A DNA stretch of 64,000 bases from Bin87 sp965203855 (GCA_965203855.1 CBDBDN010000007.1:124001-188000), one strand, 5' to 3'. Shown: positions 27,656 to 37,111, counted from the stretch's first letter. Numbers and translations: made by a program. Notes: generated from the sequence alone by a model not told the origin.

Positions 27656-28030
27656 TCAGGCGGTAGGATTAGAGGCATTGATGATGCGCTGCATTTTAGC
27701 AACAAATCGGGCAGCGGCGCCGTGCAGATCCGCTACTTCATCACTACTTAGCTCGCCATCGTAGAAATTCACGTGCAACCTTTCAATGCGACCAAAATCA
27801 TTGGCAAGTTCGGCATCGTAGGCTACATTAGCGCCAATCCAGCGAACCGCATGGAACAATTGCCGATGGCTGCTGTTAGCTCGGTTGTGCGTCTTGGCAA
27901 CGGCTTTGACCATTTGGGTAGCAGCGCCCCACAATGCTTCCGATAGCAGTTGCCGATTGGTTGAAACCGGCGGCTGCTGGGCGGCAGCCATCAGAAACTC
28001 GGCTTGGTCGGTGTGCTCGCGGGGATCCAT
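27656..28030 (-). CDS. HEPN/PaREP1-like small protein
   Basis: From ATG 28030 the protein has 124 residues, mostly helical, with LLSEALWGAATQMVKAVAKT, a pattern recalling PaREP1/HEPN proteins (xSExLWGAxAHAxKAxA). ERLHVNFYDGELSSDEV in the second half matches the HxNFYENE segment of the triplicated genes at 50.3-51.9 kb. These proteins are often accessory, sometimes paired with nucleotidyltransferases; none is adjacent here. It starts 4 bp after the stop of a second HEPN-like gene. Confidence 0.65.
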   Translation of the reverse strand: MDPREHTDQAEFLMAAAQQPPVSTNRQLLSEALWGAATQMVKAVAKTHNRANSSHRQLFHAVRWIGANVAYDAELANDFGRIERLHVNFYDGELSSDEVADLHGAAARFVAKMQRIINASNPTA

Positions 28031-28034
28031 GCCA

Positions 28035-28493
28035 TCACGCCAGAGCGATAAGATCGGCAAGGATGCGAGGCATTTCAGGGTGGAAAATTTCCACTTCATA
28101 GTCCTCGGGCCCGCCGCGCGCCGGCGCATCCCGAAAACGCTGGGCCACGGACAGGGCAGAGGTGAGCGACATATACTTGTTGTCAGCATCAGAATAATGT
28201 TCCAACATCTTATGGAGATTGCCAAAGTCGGTTCGCATTCCCCGAGTCCGCGCCATGGTGGCTAGGGTGCCGGCTTCATCATCCCATTCGGCATTGGCCA
28301 GCTCGGCCAGCAGCCGCCGTATATCGGCGTCCTTGCGGCAGGGCATCCCCCGCGCTTCTCCAATGGCGGCAATTACGGCGGCATAAGCCTCCCAAATGCG
28401 GACGGAGCCCAGGGGCCAGTCGCCGGCGTCAAAAGCCGCATCGGCCTGTTCCAGCAGCGCATAAGCGGTTTTCGTTTGTGCGTGGGTAAGCAT
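28035..28493 (-). CDS. HEPN/PaREP1-like small protein
   Basis: ATG 28493 is preceded by an AGGAG site, giving 152 residues that start MLTHAQTKTAYALLEQADAA. The segment GDWPLGSVRIWEAYAAVIAA parallels the helix pair that begins PaREP1/HEPN domains. The C-terminal half with DFGNLHKMLEHYSDADNKYM also resembles this fold. It lies 28 bp downstream of the DNA methyltransferase and 4 bp upstream of the next HEPN-like gene, suggesting a cotranscribed set. The biochemical role is unknown. Confidence 0.6.
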   Translation of the reverse strand: MLTHAQTKTAYALLEQADAAFDAGDWPLGSVRIWEAYAAVIAAIGEARGMPCRKDADIRRLLAELANAEWDDEAGTLATMARTRGMRTDFGNLHKMLEHYSDADNKYMSLTSALSVAQRFRDAPARGGPEDYEVEIFHPEMPRILADLIALA

Positions 28494-28521
28494 AGCGTAG
28501 CTCCTATTCCAGGATGCTAAT

Positions 28522-29523
28522 TCAAGCGGCGTCAATCAGTTGTCCCAAGCCAGTGGTTGATTGAGGTCTGCGGCAATGGTACGGCATTTTCCCCACGCCC
28601 GCCATCGCCTGCTCCACCCTCCGTTCCGCCAGCCTTACGCTTTTCGGATTGCTGTCAAATCCCATAAACTGCCGCCCTTCCCGCACCGCCGCAACCGCCG
28701 TAGTGCCGCTGCCGATGAAGCAGTCCAGCGTCAAATCGCCCGGATCGGTCAGCAGCCGTATCATCCGGCGAGGCAATTCTAGGGGAAACTGCGATTCGTG
28801 GGCGCTGTTGGAACGCACAGAGGGAATCTGCCATACGCTGCGGGATCCCCATTCCGCCCATTCGCCGGCGTCCAGCCGCTCCCGGTTCACCACCGTGATG
28901 CCCGGCTTCCAGAAAATCAGCAGATGCTCCCACTCGTCCACCGCGCGATAGGACAGGCTGTGCCAGCGGCTGTTCTCCCAGCACGGATCTTTCACCCACA
29001 CCCGCCGGTCGTACAGGTAAAAGCCGGCGTCGGCGGCCCACTGCTCCACCAAGCCGGCGGTAAGTTTGACGCGGGTCTGCGGCGCATACTTGCCGCCTCG
29101 CGCATTGTTGTTTTTCAGTCGGCGGTCGATGGTCTGCTCACTGCACCCCAGCAGGGCGGCCAGCTGATATTTGTTATATTCGGGATGCGCCTGCTGCACC
29201 GCCAGTACCTGCTCCCGCGTGATTTTCACCTTTTTGGCGCTGACGTTATCCGCCTGGATGCGCGGCATCTCCGGGTCCTCAAACGCCAAGATGTCGGCGA
29301 TGTTGACCGCCAGAAACCCGCCGGGCCGGATCACCGGCCAATGCGCGCCAATCGTTTCCGACAGCAGCGTTGACCATTCCGCAAATCCCAGCTCCGCTTC
29401 GTAAGACTTGCCCACAAAGTAAGGCGGCGACCAGAAACTCAACGCCGCCGACTCCGGCGCCACGCGCGCCAGCAGATCCCGGGCATCGCCATGGTAGATG
29501 CGGTTGGGCGACAGCATTGCCAT
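28522..29523 (-). CDS. Site-specific DNA methyltransferase (SPPY type, probable N4-cytosine), with internal HTH
   Basis: The 333-residue enzyme has the catalytic SPPY tetrapeptide (residues 32-35), typical of N4-cytosine methyltransferases, and a C-terminal SAM motif LDCFIGSGTTAVAA. This is the permuted beta order. Between them lies a helix-turn-helix insertion (REQVLAVQQAHPEYNKYQLA, then LLGCSEQTIDRRLKNN), which probably contributes to target choice. No restriction endonuclease is adjacent; downstream are two HEPN-like proteins. It could be an orphan or part of an unrecognised defence set. Confidence 0.88.
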   Translation of the reverse strand: MAMLSPNRIYHGDARDLLARVAPESAALSFWSPPYFVGKSYEAELGFAEWSTLLSETIGAHWPVIRPGGFLAVNIADILAFEDPEMPRIQADNVSAKKVKITREQVLAVQQAHPEYNKYQLAALLGCSEQTIDRRLKNNNARGGKYAPQTRVKLTAGLVEQWAADAGFYLYDRRVWVKDPCWENSRWHSLSYRAVDEWEHLLIFWKPGITVVNRERLDAGEWAEWGSRSVWQIPSVRSNSAHESQFPLELPRRMIRLLTDPGDLTLDCFIGSGTTAVAAVREGRQFMGFDSNPKSVRLAERRVEQAMAGVGKMPYHCRRPQSTTGLGQLIDAA

Positions 29524-29566
29524 CTAATCCTGTCCTGGCAGCCCGGCCCGTCGCTGCCAAGCCCGG

Positions 29567-30757
29567 CTACGCCAGCACCGAGTAGTCGTAGCTGGATACC
29601 AGCAGGTCGTTTTCGGCGAACCGGGTAAAACGCAGCGGCGTCAGGTCAATGTCGCGTCCTTGCCCCTCTGCCACCAGCTCGGCTACGGCCTTGCCGATGG
29701 CCGGCGACAGCTTGAACCCGTGTCCGCTGAACCCGATGGCGCAGTACAGCCCGGCGAGGCCCGGCACGGCGTCCAGTATCGGATGCCAGTCCGGCGTAGT
29801 GCTGAACAGCCCTGACCAGCCGCCCCGATAATGCGCGTCCGCCAGCCCCGGCACGCGGCGGCCCAGCCGTTCCAGAGCGGATGCGGCGTCCGCCGGATCC
29901 AGCCCCTCCGGGTAAGCGTCCGGGTTCCGCTGTTCCTCGTCATCGCCGAAGCCCATCATCGTGAAAGCGGCGCCGTCCGGACGGAACGAAAACGACTGGC
30001 TGATGTCGCCGACGGTGGGATGCTCCGGAACCCGTTCGATGGCGCGCGCTACCGTTGCCACTTGATGGCGCACCGGCAGCAGCGGCACCTCCGCCCCAAC
30101 GGACGCCAGCAGCGGCTTGGCCCAGGGGCCGGCGGCAACTATGACGGTATCAGTAGCGATGCTTTCGCCGCCGGCGGTGATTACGCCCTGCACCCGGTTG
30201 CCGTCATGCATGATTCCCGCCGCCGGGCAGCGCAGTACGATGCGGGCGCCGGCCTCGCGCGCGCGGGCAGCGTAAGCGTCGGTAACCAAATGCGGGTTGG
30301 CGTAGCCGGAATTAGGCTCCCACGCCGCCAATTCGCCATCATACAGCCGTATTGACGGCGCCAGCCGCGCTACATCGTCTTTAGATGCTTGCGCCGTGTC
30401 AATGCCCAGCTCTTGCAGCATCGCCACATTACGTTCCAGGCCGGCCAGGTCCGATTCCTTGACCACTACCAGATAGCCGGTGCGTACAAAACCGGACTGG
30501 CCGCCCACGGCGTCCCCGAAGTTGGCGAACACTTCCAGGCTCTGCCGCGCCAATTCCGCCGTTACCGGATTGGAGTAGTGCATCCGGCAGATGGCTTGCG
30601 AGCGGCCCGTGCTGCCGGCGCCCAGCACCCGCCGTTCCAGCAGCGCGGTGTCGGCAATTCCCAGCCGGGCCAGATGGTACTGGATCGAGCAGCCGATGAC
30701 GCCGCCGCCGATGATTACCGCATCGGCGCGGCGGGGCATTGCGTCGTTGCCATTCAT
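29567..30757 (-). CDS. FAD-dependent amine oxidase (DAO family, sarcosine oxidase beta-like)
   Basis: ATG 30757 with GAAGGGG 8 nt upstream gives 396 residues. It has the FAD motif VIIGGGVIGCSIQYHLA near residue 9, GAGSTGRSQAICRMHYS, TVIVAAGPWAKPLL and the C-terminal CAIGFSGHGFKLSPAIGKAV. Members oxidise sarcosine, glycine, dimethylglycine or D-amino acids. Its start overlaps the preceding PPOX gene by 4 bp (ATGA), indicating coupling. The downstream glycine decarboxylase genes suggest glycine or N-methylglycine metabolism, as inference. Confidence 0.9.
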   Translation of the reverse strand: MNGNDAMPRRADAVIIGGGVIGCSIQYHLARLGIADTALLERRVLGAGSTGRSQAICRMHYSNPVTAELARQSLEVFANFGDAVGGQSGFVRTGYLVVVKESDLAGLERNVAMLQELGIDTAQASKDDVARLAPSIRLYDGELAAWEPNSGYANPHLVTDAYAARAREAGARIVLRCPAAGIMHDGNRVQGVITAGGESIATDTVIVAAGPWAKPLLASVGAEVPLLPVRHQVATVARAIERVPEHPTVGDISQSFSFRPDGAAFTMMGFGDDEEQRNPDAYPEGLDPADAASALERLGRRVPGLADAHYRGGWSGLFSTTPDWHPILDAVPGLAGLYCAIGFSGHGFKLSPAIGKAVAELVAEGQGRDIDLTPLRFTRFAENDLLVSSYDYSVLA

Positions 30758-31176
30758 TCGTCCATCCCCTTCCACGACATTATACGCTTGACATCAATGA
30801 CGATAGCGACTACCTGCTGCTCGCCGCCGGTGAGGTCGTCGGCCTCCTGCTGCCCGCGTTCCGCGCCCTCGTAGCGCGTAAAGATGCTGCGGACAACATC
30901 GCGCAGGTTGTCGCTGCTGACGGCGGCATCGCCCTCCAGGATGACATACTGATACGGCCATTCGTCGGTAGCCACGGCAATGGACACTTTGGGGTTGGCG
31001 CGGATGTTGCGGGTCTTGACGGCGGCATCGCCGGACACCACGGTAACTTTGCCGTCCTGCCACTGATACCACACCGGCGCCAAGTGCGGGCTGCCGTCCG
31101 GCCGGATGGTAGCCAAATGCGCCACATGAGGGCCGGCCAGGTAAGCGTCGATCTCTTGAGCAGTCAGTCGCGGCAT
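30754..31176 (-). CDS. PPOX-class flavin/F420-binding protein
   Basis: ATG 31176 with GAGGA upstream gives 140 residues. The split-barrel pattern is clear: HVAHLATIRPDGSPHLAPVWYQW, VTVVSGDAAVKTRNIRANPKVSIAVA and YVILEGDAAVS. This resembles F420-dependent PPOX proteins (TIGR03618 type) as well as pyridoxamine phosphate oxidase relatives; which cofactor is used is not decided by sequence. The stop overlaps the start of the amine oxidase gene (ATGA). Confidence 0.85.
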   Translation of the reverse strand: MPRLTAQEIDAYLAGPHVAHLATIRPDGSPHLAPVWYQWQDGKVTVVSGDAAVKTRNIRANPKVSIAVATDEWPYQYVILEGDAAVSSDNLRDVVRSIFTRYEGAERGQQEADDLTGGEQQVVAIVIDVKRIMSWKGMDE

Positions 31177-31318
31177 TGCGTCCTCGGCCCCGGCGGACGC
31201 CGCATAAGCGCGCCGTCCGGGCTCACAGCATAAGTTGGCAAATATCATATCACAGCGCAACCCATATCCTGGTACTATCGGAGAGGGCGGCAGCGTTTCC
31301 GATCAAGCGGTTTATTTT

Positions 31319-31512
31319 CCCGTCATTCCAACCCCTCGACCGTAGTTCCCAGCCTCTCAACCATCATTCCCAACCTCTCAACCGTCATTCCCAGCCCCTC
31401 AACCGTCATTCCCTGGCCCTTTAGCCGTCATTCCCTGGCCCTTTAGCCGTCATTCCGGCGAAAGCCGGAATCCATCGGCGTGAGTAGATTCCGGCTTTCG
31501 CCGGAATGACGG
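31319..31512. repeat. Six-unit ~21-bp array ending in a palindrome pair
   Basis: Units of 20-22 bp starting CCGTCATTCC follow one another from 31319, with linkers such as AACCCCTCGA, AGCCCCTCAA and CTGGCCCTTTAG. They run into a palindrome (31448-31473) and an inverted partner (31487-31512). The rest of the 658-bp gap between 31177 and 31834 holds an A/T-rich stretch at 31567-31650 with a small hairpin (TGTAAAGCATTTCGCTACA) and no gene. Confidence 0.85.
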
Positions 31513-31834
31513 ATCCATAACTAAACCGCCTGAAAAGAAACGCTACCGGAGCGGGCTTGCCGCGCGGAGATTTCAGAAAATTCTAAAAAATCGCAAAAAT
31601 TCGTATCCGTTCTACTAGTCATAATGTAAAGCATTTCGCTACATTAGCGCCGGCCGGCCCGGAGCGGCAGTTTCCCGGCGTGTCTTTTTCCGTAAATCGG
31701 AATTGCGCGGCGCGGTTGCGGCGGTGGCAGCAGCGGGGTTCCGGGGGCGCTCCGAGCCGGCCCGACGCATCGCATCCTATCCTTCCTATCCTATTGTCCT
31801 GTCCCAATTCCGCGCCCGGCGAGGCTATGGCAAA

Positions 31835-32548
31835 TTGAACTCCGCAAGCGGCAAACGGCTCTTGACCATAACGGCATCTTGCGCTGTGGCTCTCCTCTTG
31901 CTGGTAGCCGCCGTCTGGATGATGAACCGCAGCGGCGGAGTTCCCGCCAACGCAGTGCAGATTGCGCCGGCGCCGGCCGCGGCAGAGGCATCAGCCGCAG
32001 CCGGGACGGTCAACGCCGGTTTGACTAATCCTGCCGGGGCGCCGGCCGCAGCCCCCGGCGCCCCCGAAATCCTTGCCGTGTACATCACCGGCGCCGTCGC
32101 GCGCCCCGGCGTGTACCGCGCGCCCGCCGGACACCGGCTTGACGACCTGCTGGCCCTGGCCGGCGGTCCCGCCGGCAACGCCGCACTGGAACGCGTCAAC
32201 CTTGCCGCCCATCTCTCCGACGCCGCCCATTACCGGATACCGTCGGTCAACGATGCGCCGGCCGACGGCGTTGCGGCGCTGCCGGCCGTCCCGTCAGAAC
32301 CGGCCATCGCCGGCGCAGCGGCCCCCGTTGCCGTCGGCGCCTGCGCGTCCCCGGTGAACATCAATACTGCGGATGCGCCCTGCCTGGAAACTCTGCCTAC
32401 AATTGGCCCGGCGCGCGCCGTTGCCATCGTTACGCACCGCCGCGATACCGGCCCTTTTGCCGCTGCCGCCGACATTACCGCCGTATCCGGCATCGGCAGC
32501 GGCACTTACCAGCGCATTGCCGGCCTGATTACCGTCGGCGGCTACTAA
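31835..32548 (+). CDS. comEA: ComEA-like competence protein (SLBB + helix-hairpin-helix)
   Basis: The frame is open from TTG 31703, but TTG 31835 lies 10 nt after GAGG and begins just before the membrane anchor (LLTITASCAVALLLLVAAVW), giving 237 residues. After an Ala/Pro linker come an SLBB domain (VYITGAVARPGVYRAPAGHR) and a double helix-hairpin-helix (VNINTADAPCLETLPTIGPA, GIGSGTYQRIAGLITV). ComEA binds incoming DNA outside the membrane during transformation. comEC follows 65 bp downstream. The exact start is uncertain. Confidence 0.88.
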   Translation: MNSASGKRLLTITASCAVALLLLVAAVWMMNRSGGVPANAVQIAPAPAAAEASAAAGTVNAGLTNPAGAPAAAPGAPEILAVYITGAVARPGVYRAPAGHRLDDLLALAGGPAGNAALERVNLAAHLSDAAHYRIPSVNDAPADGVAALPAVPSEPAIAGAAAPVAVGACASPVNINTADAPCLETLPTIGPARAVAIVTHRRDTGPFAAAADITAVSGIGSGTYQRIAGLITVGGY

Positions 32549-32613
32549 CCGTTTAACGCCGCATATCGAGGCGCGCTAGACCAAGGCGCACCCGAACCGG
32601 ACGGCGCCGGGCG

Positions 32614-34650
32614 ATGCGGCTGTTCCCCGATTTGACGCTGGCCGCCTTTGTTGCCGGCGTAGCCGCCGCCCATTGGTACGCCGACTGGCCGGCGCCGCCC
32701 CTGCCTCTCTTGCTGCTGGCCCTGGCCGCCCTGGTCATCGCCGCCATGCTGCGATTGCTGCATTGGCCGGCCGGCCCGATCCTGTTGGCGGCGGCTCTGC
32801 TGCTGGGCTGGTGGCGCGCCGAAGCCGCTCCGCAGCCGCAGCCGCCCGTCATGCCTACCGGGAGCAATTTGACCGCCACGCTGGTGGTCAGCGACGCGCC
32901 CCAAGTGGTGGGCAGCCGCATCCGCTTTCACGGACGCGTTATTGCGCCGCCGGACGGGGAACCGGTCGGCAGCATCCCCGCCGGAACCGGACTGCTCGTA
33001 TATGCCTGGCTGCCGGCCGAGTCGGTAGCGCAGCGTCCGGCGCCGTACTTACGCTACGGCGACCGGCTGCGCGTGTCCGGGCGAGCCGAACTCCCGCAAC
33101 CCATCGGCGATTTTGACTATGCCGCCTGGCTGGAAGGGCAGGGCATATCCGCAATCCTCTGGTCTCAGCAGACGGAATGGATTGGCGCCGGCCGTCGGTT
33201 CACGCCGGCCGCCCTGCTGCATCGGATACGCGGCGCATTGGCGCAGGGCATCCAGGCCGGCATCCCCGACCCGCAGGCCGGGCTGGCGCAGGCATTGCTG
33301 CTGGGCATCCGCAGCGACCTGCCCGCCGCAGTGAAAGACGACTTTCGCACCGCCGGAATGTCGCATCTGCTGGCAATTTCCGGGCTGCACGTGGGCGTGG
33401 TAATGACGCTGACGCTGGCCGTCGCCGGCGCCATTGCCGGACGCGGCAGCCCGCCGGCGGTCATAATCACGCTGCTGACCGTATGGGGATACGCTATCCT
33501 GTCCGGGCTGGACCCGCCGGTAGCGCGCGCCGCCCTTATGGGCAGCCTGGTTCTGGGCAGCGCGCTGCTGGGGCGCGGAATGCGCGGGCCTACCGCGTTG
33601 CTTTTAGCCGCCGCGCTGATGCTTGCCGCGCAGCCGGAACTGCTGGGCCGCCTGTCATTCCTGTTGAGCTTTGCCGCCATGGCCGGCGTCATCATAGCGT
33701 TGCCATTGATAACCGTCGTATCGGCATTGGCCACGGCGCCGCTGGGGTCGTCGCGCAGCGGGCCGGCGCTGTGGACGCAGCACATCATTACCCTCTTGGC
33801 GGCTTCGGTAGTCATATCCCTGCTAACCACGTTGGCTACGATGCCGCTGGCCGCCGCCCATTTTGGCGTCATCCCGCTGATGAGCGTGCCGGCTACCATC
33901 CTGGCGATGCCGGCGCTGCCTTTCGCCCTGTTGAGCGCCGCCGCGACTGCCGTAGTCGGTCTGTTCTCGACGCCGTTAACGGCAGCGGTAGGCGCACTGG
34001 CCTGGGCGCCGCTGTCCTGGCTGATGGCAGTAGCCCGCGCAATGCCGCCATATCTGTTGACGGCGGAATGGCTGGCCGGTCCGGCCGCCGCGGCCTGGTA
34101 CGGAGCGTTGGGCCTGCTGGTAGGGTTGGCGTCATCGTCATCTTTGCGGCGACGCTTGGCCGAACTGCGCCGGAATATCGGATGGCGGCCGGCCGGCGCC
34201 GCATCAGCTCTGTTGGCCGGCGTCCCCGTCGCAATCATCGTAGTCATCCTGCTAACCGGACGGATAGCCGACACCAGCGCCGACGGCCGCCTCCACGTCC
34301 ACATCCTGGACATCGGGCAGGGCGATGCCATCCTGGTTATAACTCCCGACGGGCGGCAATTGCTTATCGACGGCGGCCCCGACCCGGCGGCGGCGTTGCA
34401 GGCGTTGGGCCAACTGCTACCGCCCACCGACCGCACGCTGGACATCGTAGCCGTTACCCATCTGGACAGCGACCACAGCGGCGGCTTGCTGGGCGTGCTT
34501 TCCCGCTACCGCGCCGGCATCGTGCTGCAAGGCGCCGCCAGCCCGCAAAGCGCATTGTATCCGCAGTGGCAAGCCGTACTGTCCCCGACGGGAGCAGCCG
34601 GCGGGCGTCCTTGCGCGCCGGGCAGCGTATCCGACTGGGCGATGCGGTAA
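32614..34650 (+). CDS. comEC: ComEC/Rec2 DNA-uptake channel, frameshifted in the C-terminal domain
   Basis: This 678-residue reading covers the N-terminal OB-like region, the competence membrane domain (ALLLGIRSDLPAAVKDDFRT, MSHLLAISGLHVGVV) and the start of the metallo-beta-lactamase domain (HILDIGQGDAILVITPDGRQ, THLDSDHSGGLLGVL). Around 34609 the homologous reading moves to another frame, so the protein ends early with GGRPCAPGSVSDWAMR. The continuation lies at 34609-35085. If the shift is real, DNA uptake is probably impaired; if it is a sequence error, the gene is full length (~823 codons). Confidence 0.88.
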   Translation: MRLFPDLTLAAFVAGVAAAHWYADWPAPPLPLLLLALAALVIAAMLRLLHWPAGPILLAAALLLGWWRAEAAPQPQPPVMPTGSNLTATLVVSDAPQVVGSRIRFHGRVIAPPDGEPVGSIPAGTGLLVYAWLPAESVAQRPAPYLRYGDRLRVSGRAELPQPIGDFDYAAWLEGQGISAILWSQQTEWIGAGRRFTPAALLHRIRGALAQGIQAGIPDPQAGLAQALLLGIRSDLPAAVKDDFRTAGMSHLLAISGLHVGVVMTLTLAVAGAIAGRGSPPAVIITLLTVWGYAILSGLDPPVARAALMGSLVLGSALLGRGMRGPTALLLAAALMLAAQPELLGRLSFLLSFAAMAGVIIALPLITVVSALATAPLGSSRSGPALWTQHIITLLAASVVISLLTTLATMPLAAAHFGVIPLMSVPATILAMPALPFALLSAAATAVVGLFSTPLTAAVGALAWAPLSWLMAVARAMPPYLLTAEWLAGPAAAAWYGALGLLVGLASSSSLRRRLAELRRNIGWRPAGAASALLAGVPVAIIVVILLTGRIADTSADGRLHVHILDIGQGDAILVITPDGRQLLIDGGPDPAAALQALGQLLPPTDRTLDIVAVTHLDSDHSGGLLGVLSRYRAGIVLQGAASPQSALYPQWQAVLSPTGAAGGRPCAPGSVSDWAMR

Positions 34651-35085
34651 CTCTGGAAGTGCTTTCGCCGGCGGACACTGCGCCGCCGGCCGGCATCCGC
34701 CCCAGCGCAAACAACGGCAGCCTGGCTATGCGGCTGGACTATGGCGAGATTTCTTTCTTATTCACCGGGGATATTGAATCCGATCTGGAACGCCGGGCTG
34801 GCGGCGATATATCCCGACCGCTTGCCGTCCGATGTGCTGAAAGTGGCGCATCACGGCAGCAAAACCTCCACATCGCCGGAGTTCCTGCGGGTCGTTAACC
34901 CTAGCGCTGCCGTAATATCCGCCGGCCGCAACAACCGCTTCGGCCATCCCCATCCCGAAGTAATCGCCCGACTAGAGGCCGCAGTAGGCCCATCCAACCT
35001 GTTCCTAACCGCCCGCGACGGCTCCATAGAATTCATCAGCGACGGAGTGAACCTGTGGGTTAGTACCGCCCCAACCATTGATTGA
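34609..35085 (+). pseudogene. comEC: C-terminal part of comEC in shifted frames
   Basis: In the frame +2 relative to the main ORF, RASLRAGQRIRLGDAVTLEV, then GSLAMRLDYGEISFLFTGDI continue the beta-lactamase domain up to about 34796. There an extra G in a GGG run would, if removed, give LERRLAAIYPDRLPSDVLKV and the metal motif AHHGSKTSTSPEFL, reading to the stop at 35085 in the original frame. The two shifts therefore compensate each other, with the only in-frame stop (34648-34650) lying between them. Confidence 0.75.
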
Positions 35086-35157
35086 GTCCGTATCGTTGAT
35101 TGAATCCGTCCTACCGCCGGCGCGCCGGCCGCCGACGGGGTTAGCCCTGCCGGACCG

Positions 35158-35988
35158 TCAAACGCCGGCTCCAACCCCGCGGCTCAGCCCCATCAAGTGC
35201 CGCACTTTGTCCATTATGGAGGTGGATTCGCTGAGCTCCTCTGCCGGCTCAATCAGCGGGATCGGTTCTCCGTCCAGGCGGGCGGCGATGCGGACAAACT
35301 CCCGGCCCGACGGCGCCGCGGCGTCGTGCGCTACCGGCCGGCCGCGGTTGGACGAAGTGATTACCCGGTCGTCCGCCGGCACCAGCCCGACGGCGTCGAC
35401 GCCCAGCAGATCCAGCGCCTCGGCGGAGTCCATCATTCCGCCCTGCCGCACCAGTTCCGGCTTGATGCGGTTGATGATGACCCGAGTCCGGCGCACATCT
35501 CCGTTTTGGAGGAGGCCAATCACGCGGTCGGCGTCGCGCATTGCGGATGCTTCCGGCGTAGTTACTACCAGCGCTTCCCGCGCCGCCGCTACGGCGTTGC
35601 GGAAACCGTGTTCAATGCCGGCCGGGCAGTCCAGAATCACATAGTCAAAATCCATTTCCAGCCGACGGCAAAGGTTGGACAGCTGCGCCGGCGAAATGCA
35701 GTCCTTGTCCCGGGTTTGGGCGGCGGCCATCAGGTACAATTCGCCGGCGCGCGGGTCTTGCACCAGGGCGTCCTCCGCATAGCGCCGTTCCTCAATGACA
35801 TCAATGAGGTCATAGTCAATACGATATTCCAGCCCCATCACGACATCCAGGTTGCGGAGGCCAATGTCGGTGTCAACTACCACCACGCGGCGGGAGCGGA
35901 GGGCCAGCGCAGTGCCAATGTTGGCGGTGGCAGTGGTCTTGCCCACGCCGCCCTTGCCGGAGGTTATTACGAGGGTTTTACCGCTCAT
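35158..35988 (-). CDS. minD: Septum site-determining ATPase MinD
   Basis: ATG 35988 with GGGAGGAAG upstream gives 276 residues. It has the deviant Walker A GKGGVGKTTATANIG (~residues 11-25), VVDTDIGLRNLDVVMGLE, VILDCPAGIEHGFRNA and VTTPEASAMRDADRVIGLL. The C-terminal STSIMDKVRHLMGLS could be the membrane-targeting helix. MinD binds the membrane with ATP and recruits MinC to block FtsZ at wrong sites. It follows minC with an ATGA overlap relative to the unbroken minC frame; no minE is visible. Confidence 0.95.
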   Translation of the reverse strand: MSGKTLVITSGKGGVGKTTATANIGTALALRSRRVVVVDTDIGLRNLDVVMGLEYRIDYDLIDVIEERRYAEDALVQDPRAGELYLMAAAQTRDKDCISPAQLSNLCRRLEMDFDYVILDCPAGIEHGFRNAVAAAREALVVTTPEASAMRDADRVIGLLQNGDVRRTRVIINRIKPELVRQGGMMDSAEALDLLGVDAVGLVPADDRVITSSNRGRPVAHDAAAPSGREFVRIAARLDGEPIPLIEPAEELSESTSIMDKVRHLMGLSRGVGAGV

Positions 35989-36190
35989 CGGGGGCTTCCT
36001 CCCTGGCTGATTCCGTCCGGGCTGATGCCATAATTTTTGACATAGGGGGATACGCGCACGGCGCCGTCCTGTACGCTGGCGATGATAGAGGTCCGGCCGC
36101 CCGGAGCCGCCGGCGCCGGAGAGCAGCGGCGATTCCAAAGCGGCGGCATCATCCCAAACATACCCCGCAATGCGGAGGGCCGGCTTTTGT
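35985..36190 (-). pseudogene. minC: Displaced C-terminus of minC
   Basis: After the first shift near 36190 the minC homology reads KPALRIAGYVWDDAAALESP to about 36095. A second shift leads to RTSIIASVQDGAVRVSPYVK and a TGA at 35985-35987 that overlaps the minD ATG (ATGA). Two single-base insertions account for the frames. The preserved overlap with minD shows this is the ancestral end of minC. Confidence 0.7.
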
Positions 36191-36862
36191 AGCGGACAAT
36201 GCAACGATAGATGCGTCAGCATTGCCGGCGGCGCCGGCGTGCGCCAGGCCGCGCAGGGCGCCGAATACCAGAATGTCGCCGTCGGCGATGATCTGCGCGC
36301 CGGGATTGACATTGCCCAGGATTACGGCGTTGCCGGGCAGATGCAGGGTTTCACCGCTGCGGCGCGCGCCGCGTATAACCAAAGTCGGCGTGGCATCGTA
36401 TTGGATAGACGGGGATTCGGCGCCGTCTTGGAGTTCTGAATGCGGCGGCGCATCGGAATCGGTAGCAGAGGGCGGCGGCTCCGCAGCGCCCTGCACTTTG
36501 CGGACGACCGGGGCCTGCTCGGAGAGTAAGGCCGAGATGCGATCCCGTTCCGTTTCCAGAATGTCGGGCGCGCACCAGAACTGCCGCACCGACAGCCCGG
36601 ACTCGGACGCAAAAACCTTGCCGATGCGCTGCTTCTGGTCGTCGGAAAGCATCCGCCGGCCGACGTCCACCACCACTTCGCCGCCGGCGTAGAGCTCACG
36701 GAAACGGCCCAGATGCTCCCGAAGTTCGCGGCAAGCGGCTTCCAGCGGCAGCGCGTCGTCAATCTCAAAGTTGACCAGCGTACCGCAGCGTTGCACTTTT
36801 ACGGCGGCATCCGCTGCGACAGCGGGGGTAGTGGCAGGCACGGCGGGCGGTCTCTCTATCAA
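36149..36862 (-). CDS. minC: Septum site-determining protein MinC, frameshifted near the C-terminus
   Basis: The 237-residue reading starts at TTG 36862 (start weakly supported, no Shine-Dalgarno). It contains an N-terminal MinC domain and the C-terminal beta-helix (LVIRGARRSGETLHLPGNAV, ILGNVNPGAQIIADGDILVF, GALRGLAHAGAAGNADASIV). After ALSAT an extra A in an AAAA run changes frame; without it the expected KPALRIAGYVWDD follows. The present C-terminus (AGPPHCGVCLG) is therefore not native. Confidence 0.85.
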   Translation of the reverse strand: MIERPPAVPATTPAVAADAAVKVQRCGTLVNFEIDDALPLEAACRELREHLGRFRELYAGGEVVVDVGRRMLSDDQKQRIGKVFASESGLSVRQFWCAPDILETERDRISALLSEQAPVVRKVQGAAEPPPSATDSDAPPHSELQDGAESPSIQYDATPTLVIRGARRSGETLHLPGNAVILGNVNPGAQIIADGDILVFGALRGLAHAGAAGNADASIVALSATKAGPPHCGVCLG

Positions 36863-37111
36863 TCGTCAATCAGAAATCAATCAGGGGACGGCAAAGGCGG
36901 TTCCGACGGCGGCGTCGGCTCGGCCAGCAAGGGGGATGCGCCGGCCGCGCCGACAACAGTTCCGGTTTTGACAAACTAAACGCGGCGCGATACGGAATAC
37001 GCCGCATTTATACCAGCGCAGCACTGCCGGACGCCCCAACATTCCGACGCCAATTTGAGGGATTTCAGCCGGCCGGCCCGACTGCCGCCAATGACAGAGA
37101 GGACGGCGGCG

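Noticed and set aside
33177..34898. 573-codon frame overlapping comEC
   Set aside because: Only its last ~95 codons carry ComEC homology (the shifted segment after 34609); the rest is an out-of-frame shadow.
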